Shown piece by piece: positions 17,356-25,276 of a stretch of DNA of 64,000 bases. How positions within the stretch are numbered: position 1 is the first letter of the stretch; the number at the start of each line of letters is the position of its first letter. The stretch is taken from assembly GCF_001050275.1 (NCBI RefSeq), contig NZ_BBYA01000014.1:120346-184345 (forward strand), written 5' to 3'. This DNA comes from Leptolinea tardivitalis. Lineage in GTDB: Bacteria; Chloroflexota; Anaerolineae; Anaerolineales; Anaerolineaceae. The position numbers and the translations under genes are program-made. The notes beneath the pieces are model-generated. The model was not told the DNA's origin. It searched no databases and was given only the letters and a program-made list of their open reading frames with translations.

Positions 17356-18190
17356 AAGTACCAAAACTTGGAAATATTTACAAGATAACAATGCCGAAGA
17401 AATCGTGCTAATAGGTGAAGCAAGTAATTTAGATCAGGCCAGCCAAAAATTGATGAATGGTGTATATACAACATTCCGTACATACAATCATGATCAAGTG
17501 TTACATATCGAGGAACATTTTGACCGGTTGGAAAGATCAGCTCAATTACAGGGTAAAGAGATAGTACTTGATAGAAAACGATTAACCAGATGTTTACGTA
17601 AATTAGTTGATTCTTATAAGAATGATGTTCGTTTCCGGATACATTGCGCCAATGAGGCTGTTGGATGGCAAATTTATCTTATGGTTGAACCTTTTTTCTC
17701 TCTGCCTGAAGTAATTTATGAAACAGGTGCTGCAGCAAAGACTATTTTAATGCAGAGAGAGAATCCAGAATCAAAGTCTACAAACTTTATTGAAAAAACA
17801 AAAGATATTCGATTATCTAAACCAGACACAATCAATGAATACTTGATGGTTGATCAAGATGGATTATTGCTTGAAGGTTTATCCAGCAATATTTTCATAG
17901 TAAAAAACAAGATTGTATGGACAGCAAATGAAGGTATATTACCGGGTTTGACTCGAAAGACGGTTATAAATCTTCTATCGTCTGCCGGCATTCAATTTGA
18001 ATTTTCAGAATTTCCGAAAAATCAATTAAATAGTGTGGATGAAGTATTCATCACCAGTGTCAGCAGGGGAGTATTGCCTGTAACAAGAATCGATGATAAA
18101 CAGATTGGCTCAGGTTCACCTGGAAATATTACAAAGCTCGCTCGAAAATTATTCAATACGTGGCTTGAAACTGAACTACAGAGACTATAG
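17336..18190 (+). CDS. Class IV aminotransferase (BCAT / aminodeoxychorismate lyase-like)
   Basis: A PLP fold-type IV enzyme of about 284 aa. Seen are the central LLLEGLSSNIFIV strand, ANEGILPGLTRKTVINLL (PLP-phosphate region) and DEVFITSVSRGVLPVTRID near the C-terminus. It could be a branched-chain or D-amino-acid aminotransferase or a 4-amino-4-deoxychorismate lyase; the specificity residues are not decisive by eye. The start is uncertain. ATG 17336 is chosen; GTG 17348 (CGTGAATAAA) is possible, and ATG 17312 would give a longer overlap with the upstream gene. It ends the plus-strand run and converges on the minus-strand genes 10 bases later. Confidence 0.75.
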   Translation: MVKNVNKSTKTWKYLQDNNAEEIVLIGEASNLDQASQKLMNGVYTTFRTYNHDQVLHIEEHFDRLERSAQLQGKEIVLDRKRLTRCLRKLVDSYKNDVRFRIHCANEAVGWQIYLMVEPFFSLPEVIYETGAAAKTILMQRENPESKSTNFIEKTKDIRLSKPDTINEYLMVDQDGLLLEGLSSNIFIVKNKIVWTANEGILPGLTRKTVINLLSSAGIQFEFSEFPKNQLNSVDEVFITSVSRGVLPVTRIDDKQIGSGSPGNITKLARKLFNTWLETELQRL

Positions 18191-18200
18191 TTCAAAATTA

Positions 18201-18473
18201 TTACGATTCTTGAAATGGTTCGTTTGAATTGTTCTCTGGGGAATCAAACTTGCCTTCTTCCATATCACGAATTAAGGTTTCAGCCATTTCTTTTTGCCCT
18301 ATCGGAACATAGATGAAAGCTTCTCCAAGAGTGCCAAGATTCAAACCATATGTGACACCAATGCTCTCTTGCATGGATGTTGCAGAAATACCATTGGCCA
18401 TTAAAAAATCGACCATCATAGCAGCATTAAGTTGTCCGAAAGTTGTGTATACTTTCACCCATTCTTTATTCAT
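18201..18473 (-). CDS. DUF2007-type small protein
   Basis: A 90-aa acidic protein resembling the DUF2007 'putative signal-transducing' family, which has a ferredoxin-like fold. It starts WVKVYTTFGQLNAAMMVDFLMANGI, as expected for family members that report on 'inter-subunit' loops. It continues with VYVP-like FIYVPIGQKEMAETLI and ends in a glutamate- and asparagine-rich tail. No catalytic residues are visible and the function of the family is unknown. It follows the methyltransferase gene by 7 bases on the same strand. Confidence 0.6.
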   Translation of the reverse strand: MNKEWVKVYTTFGQLNAAMMVDFLMANGISATSMQESIGVTYGLNLGTLGEAFIYVPIGQKEMAETLIRDMEEGKFDSPENNSNEPFQES

Positions 18474-18480
18474 ACAGGTA

Positions 18481-19071
18481 TTATACAGATACCAGCGGTT
18501 TCCTGGCTATCATTCTGGCAATCGATTTTTTCCTTCCATGATCTGAATCCACCCATCCTTCAAAATACTGCAAAATTTCAAACGATTGAAAAGCTTCTTT
18601 TAATTCATTTTGGAGTAACAAGTTCTTTTCTGGTATTTCTGGACGAAGAGAAAGCATTTCGATCGTCATTGTTTCATAAAAGAGAAGCCCACCTGGCTTA
18701 AGATTTTTCTTGATAAATGGGAAAATGCTTCTTTCAAGAAAGTAAAAATTGCAGATCACATCAAACTTAAATTGCTGTATTGGCAAATGTTCCGCATCTG
18801 CTAATACCTGTATCACTTGATTGTTCCTTTTTTGAGACATTTTCAAGGCTTCATGAGATATATCCACTTCAATAACTTTCAAGCCAAGTTTTGATAGGTA
18901 ATCTGCGGTCGCGCCATTTCCCCCCGCGATTTCCAAAACCCATCCATTTTTGGGTAATAAAAATGAATTTTCAATGATTACATTTCGTATTGGAGGATCC
19001 AGAAATCTCTTATCTGATCTATACTTAATATTCCATTTTTCTGCTATTTCCTGGATGGATTTATTTACCAT
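18481..19071 (-). CDS. Class I SAM-dependent methyltransferase
   Basis: A 196-aa protein with the SAM-binding core: motif I GWVLEIAGGNGATADYLS (about residues 38-55), motif II acidic residue in KVIEVDISHEAL, VLADAEHLPIQQFKFDVICNF for motifs III-IV, and LKPGGLLFYETM. It resembles small tellurite-resistance/UbiE-like methyltransferases. The substrate is unknown. The start codon overlaps the last base of the MrfB-type gene upstream, so it is probably the third gene of that operon. Confidence 0.82.
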   Translation of the reverse strand: MVNKSIQEIAEKWNIKYRSDKRFLDPPIRNVIIENSFLLPKNGWVLEIAGGNGATADYLSKLGLKVIEVDISHEALKMSQKRNNQVIQVLADAEHLPIQQFKFDVICNFYFLERSIFPFIKKNLKPGGLLFYETMTIEMLSLRPEIPEKNLLLQNELKEAFQSFEILQYFEGWVDSDHGRKKSIARMIARKPLVSV

Positions 19072-20315
19072 TATTTATTGCTCGAAAGTAATTTCTGAAT
19101 TAATCTGGATTTTCGTTTCTCTAAATCGGTTTTCTGAAATTGATAAGTTGTTAATGACAAATCAGTAGCATGAGATTCAAGTATTTCAAGTGCGTTTTCT
19201 GTATATCGCAATGCGGCATCAAGATTTTTTTGTTGATGTTCCAATACTTTCGCCAATTGGATCATAACTTGAATGTCAGCCAATTCTTCTTTATGATAGA
19301 GAACATTTGCGGCTTTTTCAAAATCACCATTCCTTTTCAAAATCCTGGAATATCGCAATTGTAATTCTGTAAATAATCTATCAGGTAATTCTTGGGAAAG
19401 AAGCTGTTCATATAATGAAAGAGCTTTATCAATCTCCCCAGATGTTTCCAATTGTATGGCGAGACTCAAAATATCAGTAGTATTCTCAATGGATTTGGTT
19501 TCTGGATTAGCTGCTAATTTATTTAAAACGAGAAAAATTGCGGCCAGTGATTGGATATCTATTGCGTTATGATTGAAAACTCCTTCAAGTGGACGTGCAT
19601 CTCCAGATCGTAAATAGTTGAAATAAATCACAGGGATTTCCCATCCGGGTACTTCCATTTGATTACGAGAAAATTCAAGCACATTTGTTTCAAGGTCTTT
19701 CAGACTACGGCTTTCCAATCGCCTTTTCCAAATACGCCTTGAGAGGGGTAATAAGTCAAAATGTAACAAGTTTTCAAAAGGAGATTGAAAACCATTGATG
19801 ACATATCGTGTCTTTAAGATAGGAATATCGAATGCCTTGCCATTATAAGTTGCAATAGCCTCAATGCCAACGAGATACTTATTCAATTGTTCTAACTGCG
19901 CTCGTTCTTCTGCCGGGTTACGTATAAATATTTGGCTGGTTAAAAAGCCTTCGGATGTAAACTTTCCGACACCAATCAGAAAGGGAAGGGTACCGGTACC
20001 TCCGGATAAGCCCGTCGTTTCTGTATCAAGAAAAAGAATCGACGACAGATCTACAGATTTATTCGATTTGGACGACCATTGAATTAGTCTTTTTGAAATA
20101 GATGCATTATCAAATATAGTATTACCATGCGTATAGGCATTATCTACTAATACTTTTCTTACAAAAATATCTCCATAAGTTGATAATTCGAAATTTCCTT
20201 GAATTACATCTTCAATTCGATATTTTTGAATAACACGTGATTTGATACTTGATGCGCCTGTATTTACTCCAAGAGAACGCAAACGGTCTGCAAGAGATTC
20301 GGGAGAATCTGTCAT
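19071..20315 (-). CDS. mrfB: MrfB/YprB-type RNase H-like exonuclease with TPR tail
   Basis: A 414-aa protein with a DEDD-type exonuclease domain at about residues 90-270: LFLDTETTGLSGG (motif I), ATYNGKAFDIPIL (motif II), HFDLLPLSRR and HNAIDIQSLAAI (motif III). TPR-like helices follow to the C-terminus. In Bacillus subtilis MrfB (YprB) works with helicase MrfA to repair mitomycin C lesions independently of UvrABC. Length and domain order match that protein. It overlaps the helicase gene by 4 bases, which supports a two-component repair operon. Confidence 0.87.
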   Translation of the reverse strand: MTDSPESLADRLRSLGVNTGASSIKSRVIQKYRIEDVIQGNFELSTYGDIFVRKVLVDNAYTHGNTIFDNASISKRLIQWSSKSNKSVDLSSILFLDTETTGLSGGTGTLPFLIGVGKFTSEGFLTSQIFIRNPAEERAQLEQLNKYLVGIEAIATYNGKAFDIPILKTRYVINGFQSPFENLLHFDLLPLSRRIWKRRLESRSLKDLETNVLEFSRNQMEVPGWEIPVIYFNYLRSGDARPLEGVFNHNAIDIQSLAAIFLVLNKLAANPETKSIENTTDILSLAIQLETSGEIDKALSLYEQLLSQELPDRLFTELQLRYSRILKRNGDFEKAANVLYHKEELADIQVMIQLAKVLEHQQKNLDAALRYTENALEILESHATDLSLTTYQFQKTDLEKRKSRLIQKLLSSNK

Positions 20316-22849
20316 TCTGCACCATCAAGAAGTTCAAGGATGGCCAGTGTTTCTTGTTTTCCACCGGCACCATTTTCTCCTCCAGGGCCCACACAGGAAG
20401 GGCAGCCATCTATGCACTGGCAATTTGAAACAAGCTCATGCGAACTGGCAATGATTTGCTTATGCAAATCAAAACATTTGCGACTCAATCCTATTCCGGC
20501 ATTGATTTGATCATAAAAAATGACGGCAGGTTTACCATCAGCCAGATTACTGGCCGGATCAGATAGAGTTCCAAGATCAGAAGAATCACACATTAAAAAC
20601 AAAGGTGCCAACTGTCCCATGGAATAACCCAATCCCGCCAATCCGCTGCGAATTTTCACAGCACTTTCAGCCAATTGATGACAATTTGAACACAGGGTGA
20701 TTAAATTTTCCATCCGGTTTGCTTCAGTAAGGCTGACAAAACTACGCAGGGGAGTCTTGTGATGAACATGATGAGCCTTTCCGCTTTCCGGAACACCACA
20801 AACCTGGCATTTAAAATTATCACGGGTTCGTACAGCTAATCGAATTTGGTCCCAATCTTTTCCATAATCATTGGGATCATTTTTCCATAATAATTGCTCA
20901 CGAAGAATATTCACGGTTTCATCGCTTAATGCCATCCAATAAGCCGTCGTTCGCATTGTATTAGGCGGCAGGGAAAGTGGTTCGACCGATAAGACTTCAT
21001 GAGTATTCCACAAAAGTTTTTTGAAGCCTGTTATCTCAGTTGTGACCTGAATTTCTCCATAGGTGATCTTTGCCCCCGGGTAATATTCTGCATCCTGTTC
21101 ATTTATCTTCTTTAAAGTAATCTTTTGAACAGGTTCTGTATAATAATCATCATCAACAGGCTCCAAGGATGCAACATAATTCTCAAGGTCGAGATTCTTG
21201 ACAAAATAAGACATGCCTTCATGTAAATAAATTGCTTTGGGATGAACCATCCATAAGGAACTTAAATAATCAATTTCACCGATAATTTTATTCCGGTGGT
21301 TTTCTTCGACAACCAGATTAATTGATCGTGAATCAGAACTTCGAAGTGAAAGATTACTGGCTGGATAAGCAGAATCCATCCAAAAGTATTTTCCTCCCGA
21401 ATGATTTACCTGTCCAGATTCATTCATAAATTCCAAATACTCTCTAACCATCGTATTGTTTGCAGTACCAAAACATTCGTTATCGGAGAAGGGTAATTCG
21501 AAAGCGGCACATTGTAAATGACCTAACAGAATCACCGGATGATCAGGATCGATTAATGCAGATTCTGGAGATTTCCCAACCAGGTAGTCTGGATGACGCA
21601 TTAAATATTGATCAATTGGGCTCCCAGACGCCACCAAGACAGCTACTGAATCTTCTGTTTTTCGACCAGCCCGACCTGCCTGTTGTCGCATGGCTGAAAC
21701 GCTCCCCGGATATCCAGTAATGAGAACAGCATCTACACCACCTATATCAATACCTAATTCAAGTGCATTCGTTGCCGCTACAGCGCGCAGTTTCCCTGAG
21801 CGAAGATCACTCTCAATACGTCTCCGGTCTGCAGGTAAATAGCCAGATCGATAGGCACGATAATTTTCGTCATCATCTTGCTGCTGCAAACGGAGTTGCC
21901 GCAGTATAAATTCAACACCTTTACGAGATCGTCCAAATATAAGTACTTGTATCTGTTTATTCAATAAAGTTCCAGCTAGTTGAATCACTTCTGATGATGC
22001 ACTTTTCCTGATTCCAGTCTCCTGGTGAATCACAGGAGGATTGTACAAAATAGTCGTTCTTGCGCCATGCGGTGCTCCATCTTCTTGGATTAATACCAGG
22101 TCTTCACCTGTAAGTGATTTACCGTGTTCCAACGGATTGGCGATGGTAGCAGAAGTGAGTATAAATTGAGGTTTGCTTCCATAAAAAGCTGCAATTCTCT
22201 TCAATCTACGGATTACATTGGCCACATGTGAACCAAAAACACCCCGATATGCATGAATTTCATCAATAACAACAAAATCAAGACCTCGGAAAAACGTCTC
22301 CCAGAGTGTATGATGAGGCAATATGGCCGTATGTAACATATCCGGATTTGTTAACAGACATCGGGCCATCTGCCGGATAACCTGTCTTTTTTGAGTTGGT
22401 GTATCTCCGTCATATACACATACGGGAATTAATGGTTCGCCGTTTGTTTCTATATCACCAGTTAGTTCTACTAATTTTTCCTGTTGATCATGAGTTAATG
22501 CTTTTGTGGGAAAAATGAATAATGCTCTAGATGAAGGCACTTTAAATAACTGATCCAGAATGGGAAGGTTGTAGCAAAGCGTTTTTCCACTGGCCGTACC
22601 GGTTGTGACAACCAGGTTCTTTCGTTCTTTAACAGTATGATAGCTCAGCAATTGATGGGAATATAATTGATGAATTCCCAGGTTTTGCAAACGAGTTCGC
22701 AATTTAATAGATAAATCATCAGGCAAAGAGGCAAAATCACCACTACAATACTCCTGCCGACTGGTATATTGGATATTTTCAGAGTATTCCCGGTGAGAAA
22801 ACCAGTAATTCAATACCGAATCGAGATTTGATATACTTTGTGTGTTCAT
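20312..22849 (-). CDS. mrfA: MrfA/YprA-type DEAD/DEAH helicase with inserted HNH domain
   Basis: An 845-aa superfamily 2 helicase, about 100 residues longer than B. subtilis MrfA. Seen are Walker A TTGTASGKTLCYN, DEIH in FVVIDEIHAYRG, LTSATIANP, motif VI RQQAGRAGRK and the C-terminal four-Cys site CQCIDGCPSC (residues about 810-820). Between the helicase core and that end, residues about 665-730 form an HNH/McrA-like zinc module: DNFKCQVC, HHVHHKTPL and LITLCSNCH. In DNA this is about 20660-20857. HNH domains bind or cut DNA, so this enzyme may nick as well as unwind; that is inference. The gene diverges from the prepilin peptidase across 48 bases. Confidence 0.88.
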   Translation of the reverse strand: MNTQSISNLDSVLNYWFSHREYSENIQYTSRQEYCSGDFASLPDDLSIKLRTRLQNLGIHQLYSHQLLSYHTVKERKNLVVTTGTASGKTLCYNLPILDQLFKVPSSRALFIFPTKALTHDQQEKLVELTGDIETNGEPLIPVCVYDGDTPTQKRQVIRQMARCLLTNPDMLHTAILPHHTLWETFFRGLDFVVIDEIHAYRGVFGSHVANVIRRLKRIAAFYGSKPQFILTSATIANPLEHGKSLTGEDLVLIQEDGAPHGARTTILYNPPVIHQETGIRKSASSEVIQLAGTLLNKQIQVLIFGRSRKGVEFILRQLRLQQQDDDENYRAYRSGYLPADRRRIESDLRSGKLRAVAATNALELGIDIGGVDAVLITGYPGSVSAMRQQAGRAGRKTEDSVAVLVASGSPIDQYLMRHPDYLVGKSPESALIDPDHPVILLGHLQCAAFELPFSDNECFGTANNTMVREYLEFMNESGQVNHSGGKYFWMDSAYPASNLSLRSSDSRSINLVVEENHRNKIIGEIDYLSSLWMVHPKAIYLHEGMSYFVKNLDLENYVASLEPVDDDYYTEPVQKITLKKINEQDAEYYPGAKITYGEIQVTTEITGFKKLLWNTHEVLSVEPLSLPPNTMRTTAYWMALSDETVNILREQLLWKNDPNDYGKDWDQIRLAVRTRDNFKCQVCGVPESGKAHHVHHKTPLRSFVSLTEANRMENLITLCSNCHQLAESAVKIRSGLAGLGYSMGQLAPLFLMCDSSDLGTLSDPASNLADGKPAVIFYDQINAGIGLSRKCFDLHKQIIASSHELVSNCQCIDGCPSCVGPGGENGAGGKQETLAILELLDGAE

Positions 22850-22897
22850 ATTTTTTAATCGGAAATATATTCTACTATCATTCTACAAGGAATTCCC

Positions 22898-23647
22898 ATG
22901 ATAGGTAAATTTTTAATACCAACCCTTATTGGTGTTTGCGTCGGAATATGTGCGAATTATCTTGCGGATGTATTACCAAGGAAACGCCGTTTAACAATGC
23001 CAGTTTGTCTCGGGTGTGGTGAAATCCGACGAATTGTGAATTTTTTGATGGCAACAAGTTGCCCTAATTGTGGAAAAAAGAATGCCATCCGGTATTGGAT
23101 AGTTATTTGTTGCTCAGTCTTTTTATCCATTTTGAGCTGGTTGAAACCTGCAGGTTTGTTACCTTTCTGGGCAGGGGAAATACTCTTGCTGATTTTTACT
23201 GTCATCATAATTACAGATATTGAATACCATGTCATTCTCGAACAGATGACAGTTGCAGCTTATATCGTAGCCATAATTTCCGGTTGGTTTATTCATGGAT
23301 GGATTAAAACCCTGCTGGGAGGGATCGTTGGTTTCCTGATTTTTCTTGGTTTATATTTTATCGGGAAAGCGTTTGCCCGACGATTATCCAAGAAAGAAAA
23401 TGGTCCAATTGATGAAGAAGCGCTTGGTTTTGGTGATGTGCAATTGGCCGGAGCAATCGGATTTCTTGCAGGATTTCCCTATATACTTCCAGCGCTATTA
23501 ATGGCCATTGTCCTTGGTGGAATTGTGTCAGCAGCTGTAATTCTATTTTCGCTCATCCGAAAACAGTATCAGGCTTTTTTAACTATCCCGTACGGTCCTT
23601 TTATTATAATTGGCGGGATTTTTAGTCTGTATTATTATCTAGTGTAA
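22898..23647 (+). CDS. Type IV prepilin peptidase (A24 family)
   Basis: A 249-aa membrane aspartyl protease that cleaves, and in many cases N-methylates, type IV pilin-like precursors. It has about seven hydrophobic helices. The cytoplasmic loop after the first helix carries two zinc-type CxxC pairs (CLGCGEIRR and CPNCGKKN). The catalytic Asp pair is visible as DIEYHVI (first Asp, about residue 108) and GFGDVQLAGAIGF (GxGD motif, about 177). RBS AAGGAATT precedes the ATG. No pilin genes lie nearby, so its substrates are encoded elsewhere. Its last 9 bases overlap the end of the convergent pckA. Confidence 0.9.
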   Translation: MIGKFLIPTLIGVCVGICANYLADVLPRKRRLTMPVCLGCGEIRRIVNFLMATSCPNCGKKNAIRYWIVICCSVFLSILSWLKPAGLLPFWAGEILLLIFTVIIITDIEYHVILEQMTVAAYIVAIISGWFIHGWIKTLLGGIVGFLIFLGLYFIGKAFARRLSKKENGPIDEEALGFGDVQLAGAIGFLAGFPYILPALLMAIVLGGIVSAAVILFSLIRKQYQAFLTIPYGPFIIIGGIFSLYYYLV

Positions 23648-25251
23648 AAACAGTCCTGCTTTAAGGACCTCATCAGGAACTGTATTTTTATACTTTTCAA
23701 AATTAGCGGAAAATTTTCGAATCAGATCAGTTGCGGTTTGGGCATAGGATAGTTGGCTTTTCCAGGTAGTCTCCGGTAATAACAGATCTGAAGGCACATC
23801 GGGGCAGGTTTCTGGAATATTCAGGTTAAACCATTTATCCTTTCGTATAGGTATATTTGATAACATTCCATTTATTGCTGCATGGATCATAGCTCTGGTA
23901 TGAACAAGCGGAATTCTTGTTCCATAACCATATTTTCCTCCTGTCCAACCGGTATTGATGAGCCAGACTGACGAATTCGTTGTTTTCAATCGTTCAAATA
24001 GCATATCTGAATATACATGCGGTTTCAACGGAAGAAATGGCGCAGCAAAACATGTAGAAAATGTTGCTGATGGTTCTTTTCCCAGGCCTGTTTCTGTACC
24101 CGCGATTTTTGCTGTGTATCCCGAAAGGAAAAATACACAGCCTGATAAATATCCAGTTTGGATATAGGTGGCAGAACACCGAAGGCGTCAGCACAAAGGA
24201 AGAAGATGTTTTTTGGAGAACTGGCGCATCCTGTCTCAACATAATTATCCACGTATTCAATAGGGTAGGCGGCTCGAGTATTTTCTGTAATTGAGCTATT
24301 ATCAAAATCAATATTTCTACTGAGAGGATCCATGACAACGTTTTCCAGAACAGTACCAAATCGATGGGCCGCTTTCCAAATTACAGGTTCCAATTCTTTT
24401 CGAAGACGGATTGTTTTTGCATAACAACCTCCCTCATAATTGAATACCCCATGATTTGTCCAACCATGTTCATCATCTCCAACCAGTTTACGTTCGATAT
24501 CTGACGATAATGTTGTTTTCCCGGTTCCTGATAGGCCAAAGAATAAAGCAGTATCCCCATGTCTACCGGTATTGGCTGCACAATGCATCGGCAAAATACC
24601 TTTTTTGGGCAGAATGTAATTCATATAGGTGAAGACAGATTTTTTTATTTCTCCCGCGTACGCAGTTCCTCCAATCAGAACAAGTCTTTTCTCTAGATCG
24701 AGCACAATGAATGCAGAAGAGTGAACCCCGTCGCCTGTTGGATCAGCTTGAAAACCTGGAGCGCATATAACCGTAAAAACCGGGGAAAAGTCAGCTAATT
24801 TATCACCGATTAACCGTATAAACAAATTTTGAGCAACAAGATTATGCCATGCCCGCTCCGTTATGATGCGGACTGTCGTTTGTGCTTCAGGATCTGAACC
24901 TACAGCCATGTCTTGAATAAAGACATCCCGACCCTGAAAATACGCCTGTAGTTGCAGAAGAAGCCGGTCAAATTGTGAAGGTAAAATCCCCCGATTTACA
25001 TCTCCCCAATCAATTACCTGTTCAGTAGTCTCATTGCGAACGAAAAACTTATCATTTGGAGCTCGACCGGTATGTGGAGAGGTTTTCACAACAATAGAAC
25101 CTGTTCTTGAAATACAACCTTCCTGCCTGAGGATAATCTGTTCCACCAATTCTGCGGCAGATAGGTTCCAATAAATGGTCCGTAAATTGTGAAAACCCAG
25201 ATAATCCAATCCGAAAAAGGTAGGTGTTCCCGAAAAACTGGTGAGGTTCAT
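23639..25251 (-). pseudogene. pckA: PEP carboxykinase (ATP), interrupted by a one-base frameshift
   Basis: Converts oxaloacetate and ATP to PEP and CO2. The first 408-codon frame (25251 to 24025) has all core motifs: GLSGTGKTTLS (P-loop), GDDEHGW and GGTAYAGEIKKS. After DIYQAVYF the frame turns to unrelated residues. The correct protein (LSGYTAKIAGTE...ATFSTCFAAPFLPLKPHVY) continues in the neighbouring frame to the TAG at 23639. The break is at the A5 run on the plus strand, 24129-24133 (T5 in the gene), where a sixth base restores one frame of about 537 aa. A homopolymer sequencing error is as likely as a true mutation, so the gene may be intact in the cell. Confidence 0.85.
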
Positions 25252-25276
25252 TCAGGTGTCTTTTCCTTTACTGCTT

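Noticed and set aside
23994..24359. 121-codon minus-strand frame overlapping pckA
   Set aside because: Only its end matches PEP carboxykinase, because it is the frame that resumes after the frameshift; it is not a separate gene.
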